Source of the DNA: Diospyros lotus
Taxonomy: Eukaryota > Streptophyta > Magnoliopsida > Ericales > Ebenaceae
Assembly (NCBI RefSeq): GCF_014633365.1
Contig: NC_068347.1
Location: 34,018,116-34,082,115 of the forward strand
Reading direction: 5' to 3'
DNA: 64,000 bases
Shown here: one piece after another, positions 35,015-47,900 of the stretch
Layout: each line of letters begins with the position of its first letter
Numbering within the stretch: position 1 is the stretch's first letter
Program-made: the position numbers and the translations under genes
The notes under the pieces: model-generated
What the model saw: only the letters and a program-made list of their open reading frames with translations
The model's database searches: none
What the model was told of the DNA's origin: nothing

Positions 35015-36199
35015 AGGATGTGCACGATTTGATTTGGTCGATTTATAACATTTTCAATACGTCAAATTGCTTGTGCGATTTTCTGTCAAACCAGACTGCG
35101 CGGTCTGATTTGGTGTGCAGAAATCATACCTCAAAATGTGGTGTAGTTTGGTGCGGTTTGCCCAAAACATCAAAAATATTAATTCACCTATTTTCATGAT
35201 GCGATTTATACGATTTCGTAAATTGTTCATCAACTATTTAGCCTATAAACTAAAATAAATAAAAAATTATATATAAATAATCTTTTATATAAACAATCTC
35301 CCTATATATAAACATCATGAATATATAAATTATTTCATATATTTTTTTATTATTATATTTGTTATATGTATTTCCCGCATCACCCCTCATGGGCCAGACT
35401 CGGTCCGATAGACCGGCCCAATCACCCAAGGCCAAGAAGGCCCGGACGACCTCGTCAAGAAAGGTCCAGCCTCCACCAAAAATCCGGAACTCGTAAAGCC
35501 AGCATATGGCGAGCTCCCGGTAATCCCCTAACGAGCTCCTGAAATATCCTCCAGATCGTTGGCCCATCCAGGTCGCTGGCCTAAAACCTCCAGCTCGCAT
35601 GAGCGGCAAAGCTGCTGAGAAGTCAGAGGTAGGGTCCGATCACTTTATCTGTAACAGCCCATGCCCCTCGTAATGAGAATCCCACTCCCGGTCTTGCGAA
35701 AGCGGTAAGAACTGTTTGTCCCCCATTATACAAACACTGTATTTTTATATATTATCTAGATTGTAAAAGCCCCTCAAGATAAATGAGAATAAAAAAGACC
35801 ATGAGGGGCAAGGAGGAGAAGAAAAATAATAATCAGATACCGCCACTCTGGGAGAATAATCGGATGGCGGCCGTGGACTAGGCATCGTTCTGGCCGAACC
35901 ACGTAAAAGATTCTGGTGTACACGCTTGGAACTTTAGGGGGGAAGGGTTTTCTTCCTTCCTTCTCGGTATTTTTGGATTGACTCACCACGGCCTAAAACG
36001 AATCACGGTCGGCCGAAATCAAACGTCGACAATATTATATTTAGACATTTCAGTTCAAATCGAATTGAGAAATTCTCAAATAGCAAACTGTACGATTTGA
36101 GAATTTCTCAAACTGTGTCTATCTGCTCGCTCAAAAAATCATACGGCGTAATTCGATTCGATCAATTTTTATAATTTATCAATTTTTTTTAACACCCTA
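35015..36199. mobile_element. DNA transposon split by a solo LTR
   Basis: The perfect 10-bp direct repeat TCCAAAACTA flanks the unit (35005-35014 and 36200-36209). The ends AGGATGT and, on the other strand, AGGGTGT are short inverted termini. Without the nested LTR it would be about 508 bp and non-coding, a non-autonomous element with a 10-bp duplication as made by Mutator-like transposases. The inner LTR shows that it inserted first. Confidence 0.65.
35360..36031 (+). mobile_element. nested solo LTR
   Basis: A 672-bp GC-rich block starting TGTTATATG and ending CGTCGACA, flanked by ATATT at 35355-35359 and 36032-36036. Inside are a TATA-like ATTTTTATATA near 35743 and an AATAAAAA signal near 35789. 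The sharp change in base composition at both ends agrees with the boundaries. No primer-binding site or second LTR is present, so it is a solo LTR. Confidence 0.7.
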
Positions 36200-36662
36200 T
36201 CCAAAACTACCTTTCAAATAGACAATCTAAGAAGACCTGTCTATTTTTAGGAGACAGAAGTGTAGTTACAATCTCTGGGAGATTATGGTATTTTGGATTT
36301 TGATAATTCTGATATTTTTTTTTAACTCAAAAATTATTTTAAACTTTTTTTTAAATCTTTTGATAGGCGTTTACTTATAATACATTAATTATTAAAAAAT
36401 AATTAATATAATTTTATATCTTGATAATATATAAATACACAGGTATCATAAAATAAAATAAAAAAATCAAGTGAAACATTGCCTAATTTGTCAGCTCCAT
36501 AAATGCATAGTACGGACGCCAGACAAACACAAGTCGTCGAGCAGAGCACGTGCCCTGTAGCTATTGGTTAATGTGTACCATTGAAAAGCGACGGGACTTT
36601 GCTGCATGTGTTGGTAGGTTGTACCTTCAATTATTTATTTATTTTAAAAAAATAAGCGTGCT

Positions 36663-37237
36663 AATATTGGAGGATATATTATATATTATATATTATAGAG
36701 TTATGTTAAAAAGGCGAAACAACTTTATAGAAAAATTTATAAAATATGATCGAAAAGATCAAAATATCCTTATCTCAAATACAAAATTTCAAAATGGATG
36801 CCACTGTCAGCCCTTGCCTCTCTCTTCTCTCGCTTCTCCTATGGCTATGTGACCTCCAACTGTCGCGCCTCATCTCGCATCGCCGCATCGTCTTGCCACC
36901 AGCATCGTCGCTTTGCCGCATCCAGTGACAAGCAACGAGGCGAGACAATCGCGTAGTCATGGGAGAAGCGAGAGAAGAGAAAGGCGAGGACTGGACGTGC
37001 GACCATGGGAGAAGGAGAAGAGCATAGAGACGAAGGCTGGAATGAGGACAATTTAGTCTTTTTGCCCCTTTTCGATAATCTCATCGGTCATGCTCTCTGG
37101 GTTTTCAGATTTATCTTATATTATATAACATCAATGGTGTTTTTGATATGACAGAAAGAGCGTATATATAAGACGCAAAGTTCTTATATGATATATAATT
37201 AATGTATTATTTCAGAATATTGGAGGATATATTATAT
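36663..37237. repeat. segment flanked by a 22-bp direct repeat
   Basis: AATATTGGAGGATATATT and the next four bases occur at 36663-36684 and at 37216-37237. Between them is a CG-rich island (36790-37080) in AT-rich DNA. The arrangement could be an insertion with a long target duplication or an old segmental repeat; no ends typical of a known class were found. Confidence 0.5.
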
Positions 37238-38440
37238 TTCTTAGCATAGATAAACTGAAATAATTAAATTGAAATAATTATTTATACACTATCCAATAAT
37301 ACTCTATGTGATATTAACAATGTCTTAAAAATCATAAAATACTAATATTTTATGTCCAAATAACATCTTTCAAATTAAAAATGTTACTGGCACACTGTTG
37401 AGTAACACTTGACATGACATTAATAGTAAGACACATTTTTTGAATGTACGACACAACATTATTTCGTATAATATAAAGTGTTAGTATTTTGTTTTGAAAT
37501 AACACATTTAATATGGAAAATGTGTGGATTAGTTTTTATTAAAATCATAAATCCAAAATGTCAAATATTTGAATTTTCTTCGAGAGTGGTAGGTGGTCAC
37601 ATTTATGGAAGATGGATTGTGAAAAATTAAATAATGGTAGATATGGCAATAAACTTATAATTTCCCAACCTAAATTAGGCCCATAAGGATAGAAATTATT
37701 TAATTAATTTAATTATATAATAATATATTATTTATATTATACATCACATATTTTATATTACACAAAATTTTTTAAGAGAGATTCATAAATAATATTTATT
37801 TTTTTTCTTCATTATTCAATTGCATAATGACATGTATCTCTCCTTTTTAGCGGGTGTCATGAGTTTATGTCACTCTATTTTCTTTTTTCGCTAAAAAAGT
37901 TATCCATTTCTCAAATATTCTTATATTTAATTTAAAAAATCTCAAATCGATCATTACCCAAAATAACACCATTCCAATCATTATCCAACATAAAGTCATA
38001 AAAAGAATAAGCTCGTTAGACATCTCACTCGTCTGTTTAGAGTTCATATATTACATAAATAGTACAACTTCTAAAAGACAAAATCCTCATTATTCTCACC
38101 GTCACTCTGTCTCACGAGAATCACACCTTCGATGTTGGGAATTCCACTTAGATACCCATAAAAAAGATGGAATTTTCGTCCGCTTTGTGGTAGTTTCATG
38201 GTAGAAGCATTGTCGGGTTGACGTGCTACCTGGCGCAGGGGATATCTACCAATTCTAACATGCGCACATGCGTCACCAGTTCATCTCTCTCTGCTCTCTC
38301 TCTCTCCGCGATCGGACTTCTGTCTTGTTCTCTCTCCGACCCAAAGAAAGGCCTTTCAACCCTAATTAATATCCCGTCTCTCTTCGCTGCGCCTACTCTC
38401 TCTGCATCTTTGCTTCTTCTGTTGCTTCCGGTTCAGTGTG
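37238..38440. other. intergenic DNA and 5' flank of the zinc-finger gene
   Basis: AT-rich to about 38090, then more balanced sequence with CT-rich runs (38284-38310) typical of a plant promoter and 5' leader. No other gene signal was seen. Confidence 0.45.
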
Positions 38441-41400
38441 ATGGATGGTCAGGATCACAGGAAGACTAGTCCCAGTTCAGGTTTGTGTAGCTTTCCCATC
38501 TTCTTCTCAACTTTCTTGAATCGGGTTCTTGATCTTCTGAGATTTTAGCTCATTTTATTTGTGGGTTTACCTGTTGATGGACTCTCTTGTTCATGGGTTA
38601 CTTTCCTTCTTTGGGTCGTTTCTTATTTGGGATTCTTGATTCTGTACAAAAATGTTGCAATTCTCTGATGAATATTGTGTATGTTCAAGTACACATAATA
38701 TTGTACAATCTCTAGGTTCCTAGTTTAGTATAGATCTTGACCTGGAGTACTGTTCTCAATGCCTGGACCTCTAATCTTGGCTTTTGTTTATTTCTGGGTT
38801 TTCTTTTGCCTTCTTGTGGGAAAGTTTAAATTGAGTCTTTTCCTGCCATTGCAGGCCATGAGAACCAGGAGGTTCATCTGTGCCACAAATGTGGTTGGCC
38901 CTTCCCAAATCCACACCCAAGTGCCAAGCACAGAAGGGCTCACAAGAGGATCTGTGGAACCGTTGAGGGTTATAAGCTGATCGACCCGGGACAGCATGCT
39001 AATTCGGGTGTTTCTGATGATGAACATGATGATGATCCACTAACCCCAAGTGAGAAACCTAATTCTGAATGGATGCATTACATGGATGTTAATTGGTTTC
39101 TTGTAATTGTTGGTTGACTTGGTAAATGGTTTTTCATGACTGTCAGGCCCGAAAACTGGGAAGAAGACTGGCGACAATGAGATTGTTACTGTTGGATTTG
39201 CTGAGAGATCAAATAGATCAGAAGATGATGTGTTTTCAGATGCTGTTACTGAATTTTCGGATGGTGGGTTCACATCAGTGAGCGAAGGTAGATTAGAATG
39301 TGCCACGGTATCAGATAAGAATGAGGAAAAAGTTACAAAGGCTGATGATGCAACTGCCGGTATGGATTTAGACTTAGTCCAGTTACCTAGACATTTCTTG
39401 ATGTTAACTACTCAATGGACATGAAAATCATTAATATCTCTTGATGGATATATGAAGAATTTTTCAGTTAGATGTTGCTACTTGTTATCTTTGGTAGAAT
39501 GGAAAAAACATAAGATCAAAAAGAATTATGACAGTGTCCTAATTGGTTGAATTGATAGATGCAAAAAGCACATGAAAATAAGAATTAGGACCATGATCTA
39601 TAGCTTGACAAAGGCAATACCTTTAACAATCTTGAAGGCATCACTTTGTCGAAATTATTTTCATAGTCCTGGTTCCCATGATTTTCTATGCAGATGTAGT
39701 TCACCTAACAATCACTCCAACAGATAGAAGCAGCCAAATGCACAAGCCCAAGGCTATCGAAACTCCATTGAACCTGCTGGAGACCACCACATCCTCTGAA
39801 AGTATTGTCTCGGGCTCTAATTATGAGCCAGTGTTAAGCTCTGATAATAGCACTGAGGAACTTGTTGTTGGCCTGCGTAAAGCGACTGATTCAGCAAGTG
39901 ATTTGCCCCCTAACAGTCCTGGAACATTTATAAATGCTCCAAGAGAGTACGTGAAGGCTGATGCTGGTGATTTGATGCAATATTCAACCAGTGGTGTTGA
40001 ACAGGAGACTAATATAGAGGAGAATGAAGAACATAGTACCAAAATAACTCCGTCTGATGTTGCAGAAACACCCAGCGAAATTCCCATCAATGCTGGAACA
40101 TTTATCTATGCACCAGGAGAGCATGTGAAGGCTAATGTCGGTGATTTGATGCAATATCGGGGCAGTGGTGTTGAACAGGAGACTAATATAGAGGAAAATG
40201 AAGAAAGTAGCGTCAAAGAAGCTTTGTCTTATGTTGCAGTAACACCCAGCAGAATTGCAAGTGAATCATCCGAGGTCATTTCCAATTTTGGGGTAATGGA
40301 TCCAAAAACTTTAGATTCTGGAAGTGCAGACCGAGTTGGGGAATCAAAGGAAGAACATCATGAATCAGGACTCACATTGTCTCTACACAATCTGTCACCT
40401 GAAGTTCAATCTTTGAAATTAATTGAGACCTTGGCTAGTAATGCTGAACTTGAACCAGATTGTGCACAGGCTATGGATGTCATTAGCTGTGTTAATTCAG
40501 ATGAAGATCCGAAAGACAATGAAGCAGTAAAAGGAAACCTTCCTGCAACTGTTGAGTCTTGTGAAATAATTGAACCCGTGATCAATACTGATAGAAGTAC
40601 TGTCCACGAAGAGAACTGCTCTAGCTTCCATTCAAGTATGTTGGGTGCAAGCAGTGAAAATTGCACATTCAATGCTACAGGAGCCCCACAGTCAAAAACC
40701 TGGAATGGGACACAGGAAATTCAAACAGATTTTTGTATTCAAGAGCAGCATCCTCGTGATTCTGGCAATGGTTTGTCTTCAGTTACTTCCAAGGATGATA
40801 AAGTGATTCATACAACCAACTTAAGTACTGGTAATGGCGCTGATGATCCTAATGATAAAGCTAAAAAATGTGATACAGATGTTCCAGACAGCAAAGAAGT
40901 TACTGAGGAAGAACCATCAACAAATATAAAAGCAGCTTCTGAGTCGGCAGAAAACCGTTCGGCAGTGGAAGCCGGCATACTTGGGGCTGGTAATAACAGT
41001 GGCCGTGATATGGCTATAACTGGAACTTCTGATTTAAGTGGGAATGAAGATAGAGATGTGGCTCTTGGGGTAAAACCTGAAATGAGCTCAGAAATGACTC
41101 TTCTATCCACATGTAGACTCTCTGAACCCAAAGCTGCTGAAGATGAAGGAATGGACAAAGTTGTGAGCAACCTCCAAGAAAATGAAACTGCCACTTATGT
41201 TGTTTTAGATTCAAGTGAAGTAGTGGGCCCTAATTCTAGCAACAAGGAAGTCGCGGTGCCAACTCATTCTGGCTCACAAAATTGTGAGACCGAAGATTCT
41301 CAAGAAGCCACTAAAGAACCCAACCTCAGTAGTAAGAATGAGGTGCTGGTGGGGATGTTTGATGCCTCCCGTAGTGCTGTCAAATTAAGTCATGATGGTG

Positions 41401-43356
41401 ATGCTATAACATCACAGGGAATTCCAGAAAACCCAGCAGAGCATTCGGCCGAGGATTCTCAAGAAGCCACTAAAGAATCCAACCTCAGTAGTAAGACTGA
41501 AGTGTTGGTTGGGAATTTTGATGCCTCCCATACCGCTGCCAGATTAAATCATGATGGTGATGCTAAAATAATTCCAGAAAACCCATCAGAGAATTCGGCC
41601 GAGGATTCTCAAGAAGCCACTAAAGAATCCAACCTCAGTAGTAAGAGTGAAGTGCTGGTGGGGATTTTTTATCCCTCCCGTAGTGCTGTCAAATTAAATC
41701 ATGATGGTGATGCTAAAATAATTCCAGAAAACCCATCAGAGCTTTCGGCCAAGGATTCTCAGGGAGCCACTAAAGAATCCAACTTCAGTAGTAAGAACGA
41801 ACTGCTGGTGGGGATTTTTGATCCCTCCCGTAGTGCTGTGAAATTAAATCATGATGGTGATGCTAAAATGTCACGGGGAATTCCAGAAAACCATCCAGAG
41901 CAATCGGCCGAGGATTCTCAAGAAGCCACTAAAGAACCCAACCTCAGTAGTAAGAATGAAGTGCTGGTGGGGATTTTTGATGCCTCCCGTACTGCTGCTG
42001 TCAAATTAAATCATCGTGGTGATGCTAAAATATCACAGGGAATTCCAGAAAACCCATCAGAGCAATCTGCCACGGAGTCTGAATCTGCTGAGAAAAATTA
42101 TACTGCAGTTGAAGGTGGCCAAATCGGAGACAGTAATATGGTGCATCTGCAAGAGGAAGGCGATGAGAATCCCACTAAACCAAATGAAGTTACTGCAGTT
42201 GCTGTTTCCATCGATTCAAATAGCCAAACTGATGGTTTGGGAGGCAGCTGGGGTTCTGTTTCAGGTACAATTGCATTTTTATTTAGATTGGAAAATCAGC
42301 AGTCAGGATCCTTCTCACAAAATGACATTTTTAATGGCCTTCACACGGTACTGGATTTTTCATTGCAAACAGGAAATAGATTTGGGTAATATCATTTGAG
42401 CATGCAATTACACCTTGGGCACCCCTGCACCTAACTGTATTAATTTGTGTTGGTTTTGGTTCTTCTTCTCAGCTTTAATTATGTAGCCCTCCTCCCCATC
42501 ATTTTCCTTCCTTTTGGATCAAGGGTCGTACTCTCCATTTGGGCATCAGCATTTTTGTTTTAATTCATGTCAGAAAGGAATAATACTTATACAGAAGTCC
42601 AACATGGTCGTGTTAATGGATTGAGATGCGTTTTAACTTGTGTTTGTTTGGTTGTTCTTGATGAAAGGTCCAATAGTTTCCACGCAATCAGATGCAACAG
42701 CGGTGAATGCTGAATATTCACCGCCAACTGATTCTCAGGCACTGGAACAATCAGTGACGGTAAACTTGCAGAAGCCCCAAGCTTCTTCTGCCGGACACCA
42801 TTCTAGCAAATCAGATGTTTTTGATCCCCCGTCTTTCATGACATTGATAGAAGCTGAAAGTAGGGTTGATCAGGAATCTCCTTCTGACATAGTCATGGAA
42901 CCGGATGCTCAACAGCCAAAATCTGATCCTCTACAAACTGCATGGTTCCCATCTCTTACCGATGTTGTCAATGAGTCGCAAGGAAGAAAGAAAAATGAAG
43001 AGATCATTGCCAAGGTAACAAACTGGACTACAGGGAAGCAACACACCCCTTTGCAGTCCCTTCTGGGCGAAGCTGAAACGCCAACCATGGTAAAGAAAGA
43101 TGAGAACACTACAAAAAATGTTGAATCACCAGCTAGGAAGAAAGATGAAAAGCCCACAAAAAACCATCAGAACTTGGCCAAAACAGTGAGTTCACTTCAG
43201 GGTTCTGAAGAACCAGCCAAACCATCTGCCAAGAGTGGGGTGACAGCGGAATGGAATTCTCCGGCAAGGTATCCTAATGACCGCAAGAAAGATAAGAGGA
43301 AAGTCAAGGGGAGACCATATTGGGTACCATTTGTCTGCTGCTCTTCAATACCTTAG
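38441..43356 (+). CDS. acidic repeat protein with one N-terminal zinc-finger-like motif
   Basis: Five exons join in phase: 38441-38480, 38855-39049, 39147-39359, 39694-42264 and 42668-43356, giving 1235 residues. Near the N-terminus, Cys23, Cys26, His39, His43 and Cys47 (C-x2-C-x12-H-x3-H-x3-C, in HLCHKCGWPFPNPHPSAKHR) form one C2H2-type or C2HC-type zinc finger. The rest is Ser/Glu/Asp-rich and probably disordered. Exon 4 encodes a two-copy repeat (39921-40268) and a five-copy repeat of about 50 residues (residues 683-942). The basic C-terminus KKDKRKVKGRPYWVPFVCCS looks conserved and functional. Similar plant proteins are usually listed only as C2H2-domain proteins; I cannot assign a role. 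The gene faces PRD1 tail to tail. Confidence 0.88.
39921..40268 (+). repeat. two-copy coding repeat, 174-bp period
   Basis: Two in-frame units start AGTFINAPREY-like and AGTFIYAPGEH-like, continue KADAGDLMQYSTSGVEQE and KANVGDLMQYRGSGVEQE, and share TNIEENEE. The period of 58 codons keeps the reading frame open. Confidence 0.85.
41292..42071 (+). repeat. five-copy coding minisatellite, 150-162-bp units
   Basis: Units begin near 41292, 41451, 41601, 41751 and 41910. Each encodes (E/K)DSQEATKE(P/S)NLSSK, then EVLVGIFDASRSAVKLN and HDGDAK, ending IPENPSE. Lengths differ by multiples of three, so the frame is kept. Units 2, 3 and 4 lack or keep a three-codon S-Q/R-G insert, which explains the 150 and 159 spacing. 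Confidence 0.92.
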
Positions 43357-44968
43357 AAGCTGTAGGTTTTTACTATCTCTGTGGACATAATATTGAGGGA
43401 TGAGAAGAAAGAAACCCGCCAGTTCTACTGAAAAGTGAGTTGAGTGAACTTTGGTCACTGTATATTATGCTGCAAAATGCTTGTCTGCTAGTTTACCAGT
43501 AACTGTACCATTTATGCTCTCTAGACTTTGCTTATTGCATAGTGTCTTGTATAGGTTTGCTCTAATACTACGGTTAGTTGATAGCAGCAGTTAGATTATG
43601 ACTTGATTAATAAATATGGTAGCAGCTGATTGAAGTGCATGCTCCCCAGTTCATGTCTTTACCTGAAGTCCGCCACTCAGTGAGCCCAGAGACCAGTGAA
43701 GCTATCCAAGGCCGAAGTACATACCATAAAGCCATTCTGTGAAATGGCCAAGAATTGTGATTTGGGGAGATTCTTGATATTCTTGAAAAGGTGGTAATTC
43801 TGTTAACTTCTATTTTCCAACTTATACTTGACGCGAGACAGAAGGAAAAAATGTTGGAAGTATAAATGAAAGAGAAGAGATTAAGAAAAAGAAGCAGAAA
43901 CTTGGGAAGAACAAGAAAGAAAAAAAGAGAAAGATTGGCCAAGAGAAATTCAATATCAAGAATAAAATAAAAGAGTACATCTTAAGCCTTATTTATAGCC
44001 AAAACTAAACCTATCTATAGTTGATTAGGAATCTCAATTTTAATATGATTCTAATCCAAATCTTATCATATCTACAGTTAATCTAAAAATGGAAACAGAT
44101 CAAAATGACAAGATAATAAAATAAATCTTAATCCAAAACTAAATCTACTCTTTAAAACCAAAATAGGAAAGAATAGCAAAATATGATTTTAATATCTAAA
44201 TCAAATATAACTCTTATCATCTAAATGATAATGATAGATCAAAACAAGATAAATCAATCCCTATCAATACTAACACCGGTTAACACATGGTTAAAAGAGA
44301 GTGGCTAATAATTTCATTTAATATAATGGAAAAGGCTAACTCTCTGGCTGGTAGAACTAAGTAATATATTTAAGATTTTTCCAATAGTTTACCACTGTAG
44401 GACTGAATTATGACAAATTGAGTGGCGCCTTCATCAATCTTGATATCTCATATCTAATAAATTTGATTGAGGTTAGTCTCAACATTCTCTTGGCCTTCAC
44501 CTGCTCCATAGTGATGTTAGGTTATCTTTGCTTCTAATACCATTTATAACACTAAGGGCTCTCCCTTAAAAGTGTTTTGACTTATTTATTAGCTCTTGAA
44601 GATCAAGTAAAATATTTAAAATCTCTCCAGAAAACTACCTTAAGGATCAAGTAATATATTTTACCAACTAGAAATAGTTGCATAAGATCAATAGAGAATG
44701 AAGAGAAGGACAAGAACAATCTTTCCACGGCAAGTACAAAACAGAATGAGAATTATGATCTGATTGTATGCCATGTTATTAATGAATTGAACTTGTGTCA
44801 TGTGAAGTCAATTCTCCAACCAGGTAGCTAGAGAGTTGGTTTGAATTGAATCTGATGGATATATACATGACTAAGTACACAATTTTAATTGAAAGGTGGC
44901 ACTCATCTTTTGAATTCAACCATGAGAACCAGGGCCTTGCTTGTAAAAGTTATCTCAAAGAACTCCAC
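43357..44968. other. convergent intergenic region between the zinc-finger gene and PRD1
   Basis: Holds the 3' untranslated part of the zinc-finger gene (to about 43620), an LTR-like block (43852-44275) and retroelement-like DNA near 44480-44660, where the minus strand reads TGGTATTAGAAGC, similar to a degenerate tRNA primer-binding site. No host exon was seen. Confidence 0.45.
43852..44275 (-). mobile_element. probable LTR remnant
   Basis: On the minus strand the block starts TGTTAGTATTGATAGGG, has a TATA box (GGCTATAAATAAGG) and ends ACTTCCAACA. TG..CA ends and promoter layout fit a 424-bp LTR. The flanking five bases do not match, so it may be half of a rearranged element. Confidence 0.45.
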
Positions 44969-47900
44969 TTAGCTGCTATCTTCTTCCATCAAACTTTTAG
45001 AAAACAGTTCTATTTCTTCTAACAATCTATTTCTATTTGGTAATCCATTAGATTCTGTACCTATAAATGAATGGGATGACATGATTCTAACAAGAACCTG
45101 ACGTACTTCTCCTGTATCACCTGGGATGGCAGCAACCTCCTTATCCATATCCTCCTGCCCTTTGGTATCATGAACATCATTTGTGTACAGGTATTTCCTG
45201 CATGCCTGCAATATGAAAGAATGTTGGGAAAAATCATCACAAACACAGAAAATAAATTCTGTGATATGCCTACATCCATGGGTGGGGGAGCAAAATTCCA
45301 CTATGAAAATAAAGAGAGATACAGAGAACATAGGACTCTTCACTCTCAATTCAAAACCCCAGTACACCAAGCCTCACACAAATCTCACTGAGATAAAAAC
45401 TACATAATAAATACACAAAAATAAGTATTTATAGAGAAGGAATAGGTCAGAAATCCTAATCTCACTGAGCTTAGGATTGGTTTTCGTTGGAAAAATTGGG
45501 AAGATGAGATGGCCAGGGTTGTTAGGATATGTCAAAGTTAAAAGGAGATAAGAGATAAAGGATAAAGCTTGGTTTGTGATCAGGTTGTGAGGATAAGAGA
45601 TGAAAAGATAAAGCACCAAGAAAGAAAGAGATCACACAGATAATCCTATCAGAAAAATTCAAGTTCAAAGTCGTTTGATTTCACGTATCATGTATCCCTG
45701 TATTTAGGAAGATATTAGATTTACTCATGTATAAATACCCCACTTGAGATCAAGGAATGGCAGGAAAACAGTCCTCATTTTATTCAAATCTCATCCCTAC
45801 TTGTTCTAAGCTCTCGGGTACAACATTTACAGGTACCTGAGCACATCCTTTTCAACATCAGATTAGTTTTGTTTAGTTTTCAATATCTTGTCATAATGAA
45901 TACACACAATTTGAATACAACTCAAACTCTACAACAAAGAATACAAGCTTCAGAGTCAAAACTACTGCAAACTTTTTCAGAAAAATCAAGGATGGAATTT
46001 TGTTACTTTTAAATTACAGAGTAAGAGCAGTGAAAAGAGATTAAAATATTATTATAGAGGATGTATTTTACTATTGGCTAAAATTCACTAAACCTTTTGA
46101 CATTATTTTCCAGCCAAAAAATTAAATTTACATGACAGAAAAAGAAAAATGGCCATAGTGCTCCAATTAATCTTAAAGAATTGCACACAATTCTATTTTT
46201 ACAAATCAGTTAAATATGGAAATACCAAACTTATCCCTATGGAGGAAAGTGGCACCAATTTAATGATTTGAGAGGGAAAAATAAAGAAAAGTGGAAAATG
46301 TAACCATTAACAGCAATCAATTCCTAAACCCAAGCAAAATCCCAATTTATCTCCAAAGAATCACAAAAACCAATCAGTCTATAACTTAAGTAGAATCCAA
46401 TTTATCTTTGAATCACAGAAGCAAATTAACTTGTTTAATATTTCTTATTTGGTTTTAGGGACAATTCATTGGCTACATTTTGGACTTTGGTTGGGGCTTA
46501 GCATGCTATGGATTGTCTATTCTATACAGCTGAAATATAGGACTTGTTGAGAGTTCCTCTATTTGGTCCTCTTTTGCTACTTCAATTTTGGAATTATGAA
46601 TTGGATTTATAGAGATACAATGCAGAAGTTGTTGCATAACTTGTGTTGCTGTTTCTTAAGGGCATCCATGTGCGGACCTTTCTGAGGTATTAATTCTTGG
46701 TTATGGTTGATTCTACCAATGGTCAATTTAGGGAAGACATTTGAAGAGTCCAAATTTTTGGATTCAACCCACAAACAACTGGAAGTGGCCAAAAAATGAT
46801 GTCAAAGAGAGTTCTCATTCAAAAATATAACTATAAAGGGGTTAAATATTCTAAATTATAAATTTTATGGGAATTTAGTGGTATTTGAACCTTTACTATA
46901 TTTATCAACTTAATGCTGAACAAAAGCCGTTTCAGTTTAGTTTATGACTTTATTGCCCCCTAAAGACTTGTGTGACAACCTAGAAAATGTAATTCAACAG
47001 AAGGGCATGAAACAGAGCCACAACAAAATGTCACCTGGAACAGCCGATTGAGATTAGCAATGTGTTGAGGTTTGATGTAGCCAGCATTCATTAACTCTCG
47101 GAATAAGAGCACAATCTCAGTGCTTACATTGCTTGCTGAAAGGTTCTCAACTATACCACGCACAGAGATATCATTGAAAACAGAAATCATCCAGTCGGGA
47201 ACCTTTTTCTGTTTCAACAATGCGACTGCCACATAAACGGCAGGTTTGTGATGAATCATAAATGACTCTGATGCCAAAGATGGAACTGCCAATGACATTG
47301 CCAACTCTTCAACAATCAGCCTGCACCAGTTATTTCTTCGATTGGCTAGTAATTCCATGTCCAGCTTTTCCCAGCCCAGAATAATCGATAAACAGAGGCT
47401 ACAATTCATGGCCACTCTTATATCACTGCAGAAAACTAGGCCCTCTAATGCAGCCGTTACAGACAATAGGTGTTGCGGGCTATCATTTATCTTATCTGAT
47501 TTTTCATTTTCCTGGTCTGATATTCTGGTAAACAGTTCCAAGAGGCAACATGAAGCAACCACCTTGATCATAGTAGAACCAAAATGCATCAACCTGCATA
47601 AGTCGTGGCAATGAATGCTAACAAATGATAGTGGCTGCTTCCCATTATCTTGGTCAAGTAAAATTTTCAAGTCCACAGACCCTGGAAGAACAGCATGTAT
47701 GCTGATGCAACAACAATGTTAGATCTCGAATTGCTGGGTATTAGATATATAAATTAATTAGTGGATGTCCTTACCTTTGCAATGAGAAAAAGTTTAGCAG
47801 GAGCACCAATAATAGAATTTCACCAGTTTTTGTTCCTTCATCGCAATCGAGTAAAGCAGGTCCCCTTGAACAGGCTACATGGATTGTGTTGTTCATTATC

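Noticed and set aside
44520..44545. Primer-binding site of a full LTR retrotransposon on the minus strand
   Set aside because: TGGTATTAGAAGC is similar to the tRNA-complementary motif, but no LTR with a CA end adjoins it and no second LTR or coding region was found.
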